Source of the DNA: Vibrio atypicus
GTDB lineage: Bacteria; Pseudomonadota; Gammaproteobacteria; Enterobacterales; Vibrionaceae
NCBI RefSeq assembly: GCF_009811315.1
Contig: NZ_BLID01000004.1
Coordinates: 124,001-188,000, forward strand
Reading direction: 5' to 3'
Length of the DNA: 64,000 bases
A program made the position numbers and the translations under genes. This document shows positions 44,792 through 53,897 of this stretch, in pieces; positions within the stretch are counted from its first letter, which is position 1; every line of letters begins with the position of its first letter. The notes below the pieces were generated by a model. That model ran no database searches and was not told the origin of the DNA. It worked only from the letters and a program-made list of their open reading frames with translations.

Positions 44792-45591
44792 TACTCACCA
44801 CCTTGGTGGCGATTCACCCCACAAAAGCTTTGAATAACATTGCGGATTCGCTCTTCCATTCGATAATTGACACTCGACTCACCCGCTTCAATCTGAACGT
44901 CACCACGATTTAGCGCTGGCTCTGGCATCAAAGTCCAGTTACGGAAGTTGAGTTCTTCTTCACCGTAAGAAGAACGAATGATCTCTACATCATCTGGATG
45001 AAGTTTTAAGGTGATCGCATGACCAGAGATAGGTAAGGATTCGACCGATTGTTTAATCGTATCGAGGATAACTTGCGGATTGGTCTGAACTTCAACATGA
45101 ACCACCTCTTTGACTAAGGTAAGCACCATATCGACAAGCTGTTTCTCAACTTGCGCATTCATCAACTCAAGCGGCTGAGCAAATTGGTTTGCAAGACCAA
45201 CGAACGTCTGAACTTGCTGTTGGATAAACTCCTGACCCGCAGCGACGCCCTCCAACTTGCCCGCTTCCAGCCCTTCGCTATGACCTTCTTCTAAACCTTG
45301 TTCTTTGCCTTTTTCGTAACCTTGCTTAAAGCCCGCTTCTTGACCTTGATGGAGACCTTCCTGATAAGCTTGCTGCTTAATCAGTTCAACTTCTTCATCG
45401 GTCAATTCAACAGGGGCTTCTTCCGCAGTTTCAGGCAGACTCGGCATCCAGCTAGGGTCATAGTTCATCGCCGTTTCTTTTGCTTTACCGTGCGTATCTG
45501 ACGTGTAGTCAGGCATACCCCAGCGTTCCGCTTTTTGAACGACTTGATCATCTTCTAAACGCAAGAAACCGCGCTTTCTATCCCCAGACAT
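44791..45591 (-). CDS. fliH: Flagellar export regulator FliH
   Basis: 266 aa. Basic N-terminus that anchors to FliN/FlhA, a central Gln/Gly-rich helix with GxxxG repeats ([20 protein letters not shown], about 97-116, then further GxxxG), and a C-terminal FliI-binding domain. The GxxxG run is a hallmark of FliH/YscL. Confidence 0.95.
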   Translation of the reverse strand: MSGDRKRGFLRLEDDQVVQKAERWGMPDYTSDTHGKAKETAMNYDPSWMPSLPETAEEAPVELTDEEVELIKQQAYQEGLHQGQEAGFKQGYEKGKEQGLEEGHSEGLEAGKLEGVAAGQEFIQQQVQTFVGLANQFAQPLELMNAQVEKQLVDMVLTLVKEVVHVEVQTNPQVILDTIKQSVESLPISGHAITLKLHPDDVEIIRSSYGEEELNFRNWTLMPEPALNRGDVQIEAGESSVNYRMEERIRNVIQSFCGVNRHQGGE

Positions 45592-45615
45592 AGATACCTA
45601 ACTTATTTTCTAAAA

Positions 45616-46674
45616 TTACAAGAACTCGTCAGCACCGCCGCCAAGCATTAGCTCACCGGAATCTGCCATACGACGAGCAATTGCCAAGATCTCTTTCTGA
45701 GCAGCCTCAACGTCAGATACTTTGATTGGTGGCATTGCCTCCAGATCATCACGCATCATCTCAGCTGCACGCTTAGACATATTCTTGAAGATCTTATCAC
45801 GCAAGCCATCGTCAGCACCTTTAAGCGCACGTTGTAGCGCATCTTGAGGAACATCACGCAGCAACTTCTGAATACCTTGGTCGTCGACTTCGATAAGATT
45901 TTCGAAGACAAACATGAGATCTTGGATCTGCGTTGCCATGTCTTCGTCCTGATCTCGGATTTGATCCATCAGGATGCCTTCGACGTTGTTATCCATATAG
46001 TTCATGATTTCGGCAGCCGCTTTCAGGCCACCAATTTTCGCGGCTTGAGCACCAGCTTGACCAGCAAACTGCTTCTCCATGATTTCGTTTAGCTCAGCAA
46101 GTGCTGATGGCTGAACTTCTTCAAGGTTCGCAATACGCATCATCAAGTCGAGACGGTCACGCTCTGCAAACTGAGATAAGATCTCCGCAGATTGATCCGG
46201 CTCTAGGTACGAAAGTACGATAGTTTGGATTTGCGGGTGCTCGTTGATAATGATGCTGGCAACCTGACGAGGGTCCATCCATTTCAATGAATCAAGACCT
46301 TTCGAACCGGTACCCAATAGAATTTGGTCAACAAGGTTATTTGCTTTATCTTCACCAAGTGCAGCGACAAGAGCGTTACGCATAAAGTCTTCGCTGCCCA
46401 TACCGATGTTGGTGTATTTCTGAATATCTTCCAAGAAGGCGCGGTGCACTGCACCTACTTTCTCTTGGCTTAAGTCAGCAGCACGAGCCATCGCACTACC
46501 CACTCGTTGAACTTGTTTCGGCTCCAGGTGACGAATAATGCCCGCCGCATCTTCTTCATTAAGACTAAGAAGAAGAATCGCAGCGCGTTCCTCACCCGGT
46601 ATTGATGTTATATCCACGGCGTTCTCTGCTACCTCACCGCCTTCCTCTTGCTGAGGTACTATTTCGTTAGGCAT
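45616..46674 (-). CDS. fliG: Flagellar motor switch protein FliG
   Basis: 352 aa, FliG N, middle (EHPQ motif: INEHPQIQTIVLSYL, about 148-162) and C domains. The C-terminal torque helix has the charged pattern DGLRDKIFKNMSKRAAEMMRD. Rotor ring between FliF and FliM, contacts the PomA stator. Overlaps fliF by 8 bases. Confidence 0.96.
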   Translation of the reverse strand: MPNEIVPQQEEGGEVAENAVDITSIPGEERAAILLLSLNEEDAAGIIRHLEPKQVQRVGSAMARAADLSQEKVGAVHRAFLEDIQKYTNIGMGSEDFMRNALVAALGEDKANNLVDQILLGTGSKGLDSLKWMDPRQVASIIINEHPQIQTIVLSYLEPDQSAEILSQFAERDRLDLMMRIANLEEVQPSALAELNEIMEKQFAGQAGAQAAKIGGLKAAAEIMNYMDNNVEGILMDQIRDQDEDMATQIQDLMFVFENLIEVDDQGIQKLLRDVPQDALQRALKGADDGLRDKIFKNMSKRAAEMMRDDLEAMPPIKVSDVEAAQKEILAIARRMADSGELMLGGGADEFL

Positions 46675-48409
46675 CTTCCATCCAATTCTTCACAACTTGC
46701 GCCGCAAGCTCAGGTTCATTTGCTACCAGAGCACGCACCGCTTTCAGCACATCCTCATCTTTATGCAGATTTGGCAGATCAATGCTTGAGCCAAACTCAA
46801 ACAGCTCTCCACCTTCCAAGTCTCCACCAATCAAGCTGGTTTCACCATCTGCACCGATAGGCAGGCCATCTGGTCCATATAGTTGATCATCATCGTCCGA
46901 TGCAGGGTTGAGCAATTTCTTCATCGCCGGACGTACTAGGACAATTACGACCACAATAATAACTAAGGCACTTGCAAACCAGCGAACCCAGTCGTTGAAA
47001 TTAGGATGTTCCCAGATTGGCACATCGGCCATCACTTCAACTTCCGGCTCAGCAAATTGCATGCTAAGTACGTTTAGTAGGTCTCCACGACCTTCGCTAA
47101 AGCCAACCGCACCAATCAACACTTGGCGGATAGATGCTAAGTCCGCATCCGCGAGTGGTTGATAAGTCGTTTGGCCAGTTTCTGGATTCACAATCGCACG
47201 ATTCTTAATCGCCACCGCAACAGTTTGACGATTGACGACACCAGTTTGACGGCGCTCATGGCTGATTGTGGTATCCAATTCAAAGTTACGCGTTGCTTCT
47301 TTGTGTACAGAGCCTTGACCAATACCTGTACCATCTTTCATCTGCGCAACATCTTGCGGAATCGAAGCATCGGCAGGAGGCTGATTACTTAGCGCACCTG
47401 GAACACCTGCGACAACGCTACCGTTATTATAGTCTTCTAACGTGTACTCGCTTCGCGTTGATGGCGTGTTTGGATCAAAGCTCTTACGAGTTTGCTCAAC
47501 AGCACTGAAATCCAATTCAATATCCACTTGTGCGGTGTAGTTACCAAAACCAAGAATGGGGATAAGAACAGAATCAATCTTGTCACGCAGCGCCTGTTCT
47601 TGCTTACGTTCTAACTCATGCTCTTTGCGGCGAGCCGCTGAAGCTGGGTCTTGCGAACCAGAGCTAAGCAAGCGACCATGCTGATCGGTCACCGTAATAC
47701 GAGTTGGCTTCATACCAGGTACAGCACTTGAAACCATATCCACTATCGAATCGACTTCTTCTTGCTTGAGGTTTGCGCCAGTTTTTAGGGTCAAAAATAC
47801 TGAAGCGGACGCTTCTTGATTGTGACGAACAAAGACACTCTGCTTAGGCAACGCCAATAAAACACGTGCTTTTCGCACTTGTTTCATTTCTTCAATCGCT
47901 TTCGATAGTTGACGCTCTCGGCTCAGTTTAAGTCGTTCAAGCTCTAAGCGCTGGGAAACACCAAAGCCCATATCTTGCAGCAATATGTCGTCACCAGCAT
48001 GTTTTTCCTGATTCAGACCAGCACGCACCATATCGAGCTTAAGCGTATTGTATTCACTGGTTGGAACTAAGATGGTATTGCCATCTAATTTATAATCGAG
48101 CTTTTGCTGATCAAGGTAGTCAAGAACTGGAATCAGCTCTTCGGTTTCGTATGCCCCTAATGGACGCATTTCTGGCTCTTTTACCCAGAAGAAAAGCATC
48201 ACAATTAGAGCAACACAGATAGAGATAGAAAGGACAAGGACGACTTGACGTAGAAGATCAAGATCCCCTACGGCCATATCAAATTTTGAACTGCTTTTTT
48301 CATCCAGATCTGGATTTTGCACACCGGCATCCATGTCGGATGTTGTCAGCATGGTGCTATCACCGCCTTCAGATACGGCTAGGTCTGTTGATTGATTTTG
48401 CTCTGACAC
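46667..48409 (-). CDS. fliF: Flagellar MS-ring protein FliF
   Basis: 580 aa, GTG start. Two membrane helices (about 52-71 and 472-492) flank a large periplasmic ring-building domain with YscJ-like repeats. The cytoplasmic C-terminus binds FliG. First structural platform of the flagellum. Starts 16 bases after fliE. Confidence 0.96.
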   Translation of the reverse strand: MSEQNQSTDLAVSEGGDSTMLTTSDMDAGVQNPDLDEKSSSKFDMAVGDLDLLRQVVLVLSISICVALIVMLFFWVKEPEMRPLGAYETEELIPVLDYLDQQKLDYKLDGNTILVPTSEYNTLKLDMVRAGLNQEKHAGDDILLQDMGFGVSQRLELERLKLSRERQLSKAIEEMKQVRKARVLLALPKQSVFVRHNQEASASVFLTLKTGANLKQEEVDSIVDMVSSAVPGMKPTRITVTDQHGRLLSSGSQDPASAARRKEHELERKQEQALRDKIDSVLIPILGFGNYTAQVDIELDFSAVEQTRKSFDPNTPSTRSEYTLEDYNNGSVVAGVPGALSNQPPADASIPQDVAQMKDGTGIGQGSVHKEATRNFELDTTISHERRQTGVVNRQTVAVAIKNRAIVNPETGQTTYQPLADADLASIRQVLIGAVGFSEGRGDLLNVLSMQFAEPEVEVMADVPIWEHPNFNDWVRWFASALVIIVVVIVLVRPAMKKLLNPASDDDDQLYGPDGLPIGADGETSLIGGDLEGGELFEFGSSIDLPNLHKDEDVLKAVRALVANEPELAAQVVKNWMEDA

Positions 48410-48425
48410 AGATGATACCTACTGA

Positions 48426-48737
48426 TTACACTGGCATGTTCATCAATTCTTTGTACGCCTCAACAAGTTTGTTGCGCACCTGAATTGTTGCATCGAACGC
48501 GACGCTCGACTTATTTCTGGCGATCATAACGTCTGACAACGAGACGTTTTCATCGCCTCGGTCAAAACGCATTTGTAGATCACCGGATGTTTTAGATAAG
48601 CTGTTGACGTTGTTGATGGCGTTATTAAGTAGCTGACCAAAATCGGCACCTACGGTTTGACCCGTTGCAGCAGGTCGAGTATTGCCTGCCTCAAACATCA
48701 TCGCTTGCATTTCGCTTTGGAAACCATCAATTTTCAT
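48426..48737 (-). CDS. fliE: Flagellar hook-basal body protein FliE
   Basis: 103 aa from ATG 48737 (MKIDGFQSEMQ), with GAGG six bases upstream; the TTG six codons earlier lacks a ribosome site. The C-terminal FliE domain has the LSDVMIARNKSSVAFDATIQ segment. It joins the MS ring to the rod. First gene of the fliEFGHIJ run, with a sigma54 promoter just upstream. Confidence 0.95.
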   Translation of the reverse strand: MKIDGFQSEMQAMMFEAGNTRPAATGQTVGADFGQLLNNAINNVNSLSKTSGDLQMRFDRGDENVSLSDVMIARNKSSVAFDATIQVRNKLVEAYKELMNMPV

Positions 48738-48790
48738 CGATACCTCGGTCGTCAACTCTTTGACTAAAACTTTTGTTGTATTTATGACGC

Positions 48791-48806
48791 TGCAAAGTAT
48801 GTGCCA
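48791..48806 (-). promoter_or_regulatory. Sigma54 promoter of the fliEFGHIJ operon
   Basis: Minus strand TGGCACATACTTTGCA is a textbook -24 (TGGCAC) / -12 (TTGCA) element with ten bases between GG and GC. It is in the 98-base gap between flrC and fliE, about 55 bases before the fliE start. FlrC is the expected activator. Confidence 0.88.
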
Positions 48807-48835
48807 TATCCCTTTACGGCGTCGAAAATAGCATG

Positions 48836-50242
48836 TTAGTTTGGAATATCAATCCCTGCATCACGCATTTTTGCTAACTTGTAGCGTAGTGTACGTGGGC
48901 TAATACCTAACTTTTCTGCCATTTCTTTACGTCGACCATTACATTCCACTAACGTTTCAAGAATAATGGCAAACTCTTGATCTCTAAGTTCACCGCCAAG
49001 ACTCGCATTTGAGGTCGATGCTTTGTTCAAATCTGGCTGTGCGACAGGCTGAACGGTTGGCGCACAAACATCTGAATTTTCAACCATTTGTTGTAAGCCC
49101 GATGCATCTTGCCAATCTAATCCTTCTAGCAAGATATGTTCAGAACCTATCTGGTGATCTTCACTTAGAATGAGAGCGCGTTGGACAACGTTATCAAGCT
49201 CACGAACGTTACCAGGCCAAGTGTAAGTCAAAAGTTTATCGATCGCTTGGGTTGTTAAAGTTGGAACCGGCATCCCTAATTTTTTGCAGTTACGCTCAAT
49301 CAAGTGCAGTGCCAAAGGCTCGATATCACCTTTGCGTTCACACAATGCAGGCCAAGCAATTGGGAATACATTCAGTCGGTAGTACAAATCTTCGCGGAAG
49401 TTACCTTCTTGTACATACTGCTTCAAATCACGGTTACTGGTTGCGAGTACGCGAACATCAAGTTTAATACTTTTGCGACTACCTAAACGCTCAACTTCAC
49501 GCTCTTGTAAGACACGTAATAGTTTGGCTTGTAGATTCATGTCCATTTCACTGATTTCATCCAGCAAAATGGTGCCGCCTTGAGCTTGTTCAAACTTACC
49601 TGGACACGCTTGAACGGCGCCAGTAAATGCTCCTTTTTCATAACCGAACAGGGTTGCTTCGAGCATATTATCTGGAATAGCCGCACAGTTAATCGCGACG
49701 AAAGGACCGTCTTTACGATTCGATGCATTGTGAATGTAACGAGACATCACTTCCTTACCTGAACCACTTGGTCCCAGAACCATCACGCTCGCATCCGTTT
49801 TGGCTACTTTGTCTGCTAATGTAAGTAACTTAATGCTCTTTTCATCCGCAACAACGGCATCACCGTTGTCATCCGATTTCACCGGCGCGTAACGGCTGAC
49901 CATATTAAGCAGTACTTCTGGCGCAAATGGCTTAGCCATGTAATCGATCGCACCGTCTTTCATTGCTGAAACGGCGTCTTCAATATTGGCATACGCGGTC
50001 ATCAATAGTACCGGAAGGTTTGGCCAGTGCTGTTTGATATTGCGCAGCAGAGCAAGACCGCCCATGCCCGCCATTTGGACATCAGATACAACGATATCAA
50101 CACTGTTTGACTTGAGTTTCACTAACGCATCTTCTGCGCTATCCGCTTCTAGCCATTCGTAGCCAGCCAGCGCCAGCGTATCAACTAAGGCTTCGCGTAG
50201 ACCTTCATCATCTTCAACAATCAGTACCTTGCTTTGAGCCAT
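48836..50242 (-). CDS. flrC: Sigma54-dependent flagellar response regulator FlrC
   Basis: 468 aa. Receiver domain 1-115 with phosphoacceptor D54 (VSDVQMAG), AAA+ domain with Walker A GPSGSGKE (157-164) and the sigma54 loop GAFTGA (204-209), and a C-terminal Fis-type HTH (about 428-465). FlrC-P activates class III genes. Preceded by flrB with a 2-base gap. Confidence 0.96.
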   Translation of the reverse strand: MAQSKVLIVEDDEGLREALVDTLALAGYEWLEADSAEDALVKLKSNSVDIVVSDVQMAGMGGLALLRNIKQHWPNLPVLLMTAYANIEDAVSAMKDGAIDYMAKPFAPEVLLNMVSRYAPVKSDDNGDAVVADEKSIKLLTLADKVAKTDASVMVLGPSGSGKEVMSRYIHNASNRKDGPFVAINCAAIPDNMLEATLFGYEKGAFTGAVQACPGKFEQAQGGTILLDEISEMDMNLQAKLLRVLQEREVERLGSRKSIKLDVRVLATSNRDLKQYVQEGNFREDLYYRLNVFPIAWPALCERKGDIEPLALHLIERNCKKLGMPVPTLTTQAIDKLLTYTWPGNVRELDNVVQRALILSEDHQIGSEHILLEGLDWQDASGLQQMVENSDVCAPTVQPVAQPDLNKASTSNASLGGELRDQEFAIILETLVECNGRRKEMAEKLGISPRTLRYKLAKMRDAGIDIPN

Positions 50243-50244
50243 TA

Positions 50245-51303
50245 TTACTCTCCAGTCTCAATTACTTGTTCAGCCGTAGGGCGACGATCCAATGGAATGC
50301 ACATCGTGAAACAAGCACCATCACCTTCCTCTGAAATTAGCTCTATTCTTCCTTCATGTGCTCGACACACCATTTGTACAACAGCAAGACCGAGGCCTGT
50401 GCCTTGAGAACGTGTTGTAAAGAAAGGTTCCATTATTTTGCTTTGAAGCTCTTTCGGTACACCAGGGCCACTGTCCTGTACCGAAATCTTTAATTCATTG
50501 TTTACCGGGCGGAAAAACACATCAATTTGAGATTCTTTGCCTGCGATTTGAATCGCGTTCATCACCAAATTACTTAGAGCAGAGGCAATCGCATTCGAAT
50601 TACCAAGCAGTGTCGTTTCTTCTTGCTCTACTTCTATAAAATAGTCGATTTGATTGTTTTTCAGCGCAGTTTCAACCATAGGCGAGTACTCAGCGACTAA
50701 ATCAGCAATCGAAAATGATTTCACAACCTTGTTGTCCCCACCCTTAGCAAACAACAGCATATCGTTCACTTGCTTTTCTAGATCGTGTAAACGGTCCATT
50801 AGCTTAGTCTGAAAACGATCTTTAGTTGTGGATGGCAAGTTAGGTGCAGCTAAGTTAGATGCATACAACATCGCACTTGAAAGTGGTGTACGTACTTGGT
50901 GCGCTAGCGAAGCAACCATTCGACCAATTGAAGAGAGGCGCTGTAAGTCGCTGATTCTTGACTGAAGTAAACGAGTTTCCGTTAAATCGGTGATCAAAAT
51001 CAGCTGGCCCGTTGCAGAAGCAGAAATTGCTAAACGAACTTTACGCCCATTGCGTAGAGATATCTCATGGCCATCATCTTCACGTGGTGCAAAAGCTTGT
51101 TGAATCACTTCAAACCACTTTTCACCAACCAATGGGATTTCTAGTAGCCGCTGTGCTTCAGGGTTGGCTTCACAGACCGTCCCTTGTGTATCAAGCAAGA
51201 TCACGCCTGCTGGCATCACATCTAATACCTGCTTATAGCGTTCAACTTGTTCTTCCACTGTGCCTAGCGGGGTTTGACTCTCAGATAAAGAAGTGGGCTG
51301 CAT
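50245..51303 (-). CDS. flrB: Flagellar sensor histidine kinase FlrB
   Basis: 352 aa, no membrane helices, so cytoplasmic. PAS-like domain (about 22-108), HisKA with H135 (LAHQVRTPLSSAM), and HATPase with N-box NLVMNAIQIAG, DSGPGVP and GTGLGLAVV. It phosphorylates FlrC. The signal is thought to be basal body or export assembly. Confidence 0.95.
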   Translation of the reverse strand: MQPTSLSESQTPLGTVEEQVERYKQVLDVMPAGVILLDTQGTVCEANPEAQRLLEIPLVGEKWFEVIQQAFAPREDDGHEISLRNGRKVRLAISASATGQLILITDLTETRLLQSRISDLQRLSSIGRMVASLAHQVRTPLSSAMLYASNLAAPNLPSTTKDRFQTKLMDRLHDLEKQVNDMLLFAKGGDNKVVKSFSIADLVAEYSPMVETALKNNQIDYFIEVEQEETTLLGNSNAIASALSNLVMNAIQIAGKESQIDVFFRPVNNELKISVQDSGPGVPKELQSKIMEPFFTTRSQGTGLGLAVVQMVCRAHEGRIELISEEGDGACFTMCIPLDRRPTAEQVIETGE

Positions 51304-51328
51304 GACGTATTTCTGCCTTAAAAACTAC

Positions 51329-51363
51329 AATAGCCTAACATACAAAAAGTATGCCAGGCTATT
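51329..51363 (-). terminator. Inverted repeat between flrA and flrB, possible attenuating terminator
   Basis: AATAGCC...CATAC / GTATG...GGCTATT has a 5-base loop and two internal G-U or mismatch positions per arm. On the minus strand it is followed by TGTAGTTTTTAAGG, a broken T-run. It overlaps the sigma54-like element at 51341-51356. Confidence 0.45.
51341..51356 (-). promoter_or_regulatory. Possible sigma54 promoter of flrBC
   Basis: Minus strand TGGCATACTTTTTGTA has the -24 TGGCA and a -12 TTGTA, with correct spacing but GT in place of the invariant GC. flrBC is FlrA/sigma54-controlled in V. cholerae, and the site lies about 40-50 bases upstream of flrB. Confidence 0.45.
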
Positions 51364-51425
51364 TTATATGTTTTTCAACACCTTACAGTAAGGTCGAAAT
51401 TTTGACAGTCTGAGTATAAGAATAC

Positions 51426-52892
51426 TTAACGTTGTAAGTTATATTTACGCATTTTCTCAACTAAGGTCGTTCGACGCATACCCAACATATCGGCAGCACG
51501 AGCAACCACGCCGCTCTGAGCTTCTAGCGCTTGACTGATCATATTCACTTCAAGCTCTGCCAACATCTCTTTAAGATTGACACCCTCTGGCGGTAAGTCT
51601 TGTGGCGCGCCTTCCGCTTCTTGGAAGATGTCACTCGACTCTAGGCTGAAATCTTCAGAGAAAATATCGTAAAACGCATCACGCTCTTGCTCTTCAACCG
51701 ATTGAGAGGTGTTGTAACCTGGTTGGAACTCAGGAATGTCACTGTATCGATATTTCGTTGGTAGATGGTTCACATCCACCAAGCTATTTGGATACAAAAT
51801 GATCATTCGCTCAACAAGGTTGGCTAGCTCACGCACATTACCCGGCCAATCATGTTCCATCAGAGAGTTAATTGAGCGTGGTGTAAAGCAGATAGGTTGC
51901 GCCCCTTCAGCCTCCATGCGAGTCATTAGCTCTTGCAGTAATAGCGGTATGTCTTCTTTACGATCGCGCAATGCAGGCATTTCGATTGGGAACACATTCA
52001 AGCGATAATAAAGATCTTCACGGAAAGACTCTTCTTCGATCATGGTTTCAAGATTACGGTGCGTTGCTGCGATAACGCGTACATCGACCTTAATCGTTGT
52101 ATTCCCGCCAACACGTTCAAAACAGCGCTCTTGCAACACACGAAGCAGCTTAACCTGCATCGGCATCGGCATATCGCCAATTTCATCTAGAAACAGCGTT
52201 CCGCCTTGTGCCAGTTCAAAACGACCTTTACGTGATGTAATTGCACCAGTAAAAGCCCCTTTCTCATGACCAAATAATTCGCTTTCCAAAAGATCTGGTG
52301 GAATCGCACCACAGTTAATTGGAACGAACGGTCCATTGCGGCGAGCAGAATGATAATGAACGTTGCGCGCAACCACTTCTTTACCCGTACCAGATTCGCC
52401 AAGGATCAATACGTTTGCTTCCGTACCGGAAACCTGCTCAATAAGATGTCTGACCTCTTTGATGCCATGACTTTGACCAACAAGGCTGCGGAACAGGGTA
52501 TTTTTGCGAGCAGAAGAGACGACGTTCATGCCTTTACGGCCTAAAAAGTCTTTACAGTGTCGAAGTGCTTCACTTAATTGCGGGTAATTTAATGGGTAGT
52601 CCAGTTCACCCACATAATGAGTGAGTTCTTCAACTGGATAAGAATGCTTGCCGGCAATAAGTAAAGGAATATGGTTAGCGTGAGACAGCTTCTCGCTCAA
52701 CTCTGGGGAAAGCGTGTCGTTGGCTAAAGAACCAACAATGCATCCAGCCCAAATCGCAGACCAATCGAGATCACCAATCTGATCAGAACTGATCGCTTCG
52801 CACTGCTCTCCGACAAATTCTAAAATAGTACTGAGGTTCGTACGCGCGTTTGCGTCGTCCTCAATAACGAGTAGTTTCGCTAAACCTTGCAT
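51426..52892 (-). CDS. flrA: Master flagellar activator FlrA
   Basis: 488 aa. N-terminal FleQ-type receiver-like domain (about 1-120) with D12/D13 kept but no phosphoacceptor aspartate (CIVGSLAND at 51-59), AAA+ domain with Walker A GESGTGKE (165-172) and GAFTGA (212-217), and a C-terminal Fis-type HTH. Top of the hierarchy: with sigma54 it turns on class II genes including flrBC and fliA. In V. cholerae c-di-GMP binds FlrA and blocks it. Monocistronic, 122 bases from flrB. Confidence 0.95.
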   Translation of the reverse strand: MQGLAKLLVIEDDANARTNLSTILEFVGEQCEAISSDQIGDLDWSAIWAGCIVGSLANDTLSPELSEKLSHANHIPLLIAGKHSYPVEELTHYVGELDYPLNYPQLSEALRHCKDFLGRKGMNVVSSARKNTLFRSLVGQSHGIKEVRHLIEQVSGTEANVLILGESGTGKEVVARNVHYHSARRNGPFVPINCGAIPPDLLESELFGHEKGAFTGAITSRKGRFELAQGGTLFLDEIGDMPMPMQVKLLRVLQERCFERVGGNTTIKVDVRVIAATHRNLETMIEEESFREDLYYRLNVFPIEMPALRDRKEDIPLLLQELMTRMEAEGAQPICFTPRSINSLMEHDWPGNVRELANLVERMIILYPNSLVDVNHLPTKYRYSDIPEFQPGYNTSQSVEEQERDAFYDIFSEDFSLESSDIFQEAEGAPQDLPPEGVNLKEMLAELEVNMISQALEAQSGVVARAADMLGMRRTTLVEKMRKYNLQR

Positions 52893-53002
52893 AGGTGAGA
52901 ATAATTGCCTTTATCTTTGATAACGTTGTGGCTGTTTTATGTTTCGAACGTCACTTCTAACTATAGATCAGAAATAATGATAAACAATGATTAATTTCAG
53001 CA

Positions 53003-53034
53003 ACAAAATAAGCCACTAGGCTAGTTAGTGGCTT
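53003..53034 (-). terminator. Terminator of the flaG-fliD-flaI-fliS operon
   Basis: AAGCCACTA/TAGTGGCTT 9-bp stem, followed on the minus strand by ATTTTG. It lies 117 bases past the fliS stop. Confidence 0.7.
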
Positions 53035-53150
53035 CTATTCTATTTGATAAAAAAAATAAGGCAACCAAGCAATTAGTCGGTGTGATGTTAACCCAAAACC
53101 AATTGGTGGAAATTTGGTTAGATAAGCAACTAATTTGTCATTAAATTGCT

Positions 53151-53561
53151 CTAAATGCCCACATCTGAAGCAGTGAGATTATGGAATTCTCCTGGAATTT
53201 GATCCCAAGCAGATTTGATTTCTCGGATGATATCGATCACATCATCGATCAATTTCGGATTATTCTGATGATTTGCTTCAGTGATCTGAGTGATCATGAA
53301 CTCATACAGTTGATCTAGGTTTTGAGCAATATCACCACCGTCATCCATAGACAGACAGCTGCGTAGACTAATAATGATGTCCAATGCTTTACCAAGGCGC
53401 TCGCCTTTCACAGGGATGTTACCCTGCTCCATTGCAGCTTTACCTTGAATAAGACGCTCAATCGCACCTGCCATCAGCATTTGAACGATTTTATGCGGGG
53501 AGGCCGCACTCAGTTGGCTATCAACTGATACCTTCTTGTAAGCCTGTAGTGAACCACGCAT
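53151..53561 (-). CDS. fliS: Flagellin export chaperone FliS
   Basis: 136 aa from ATG 53561 (MRGSLQAYKKVSV), with GAGGG upstream; an earlier TTG is two codons away. Helical-bundle FliS fold, with SPHKIVQMLMAGAIERL. Holds flagellin unpolymerised until export. 12 bases after flaI. Confidence 0.95.
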   Translation of the reverse strand: MRGSLQAYKKVSVDSQLSAASPHKIVQMLMAGAIERLIQGKAAMEQGNIPVKGERLGKALDIIISLRSCLSMDDGGDIAQNLDQLYEFMITQITEANHQNNPKLIDDVIDIIREIKSAWDQIPGEFHNLTASDVGI

Positions 53562-53573
53562 AAACAACCCTCT

Positions 53574-53897
53574 TTATAAAAATTTTTTGTATTGCTGGAT
53601 AGAACGCTTGCCGTGTTGAAATTTTTGTAACGACATTCCGACTTCCGCCGTTTTCTTTTGCATCTGTAAGACAATGGCTTGTGTCTCTTCTACCGCAATT
53701 TGCCATTGGGGTAGTTTAGCAAGTTCACTATCTTGTTCTATCAAGCTTAACAACTTCTGCAATATCTGTTCCCTTGTATCGACCAAAAGGACAATTTCTT
53801 CAGTTTCTAACGACTCTTGGGACAGTAATAGGGATAATTTGTGATTTACATCACACAAACCATCAAGTTCTAGCGTAAATTTATCAACCGAACGCAT
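53574..53897 (-). CDS. flaI: FlaI / FliT-like flagellar protein
   Basis: 107 aa, all-helical, small, charged. Position between fliD and fliS matches flaI of V. parahaemolyticus and V. cholerae and the fliT slot of enterobacteria, where FliT is the FliD export chaperone. Sequence similarity is weak, so the chaperone role is by position. Overlaps fliD by 14 bases. Confidence 0.8.
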   Translation of the reverse strand: MRSVDKFTLELDGLCDVNHKLSLLLSQESLETEEIVLLVDTREQILQKLLSLIEQDSELAKLPQWQIAVEETQAIVLQMQKKTAEVGMSLQKFQHGKRSIQQYKKFL

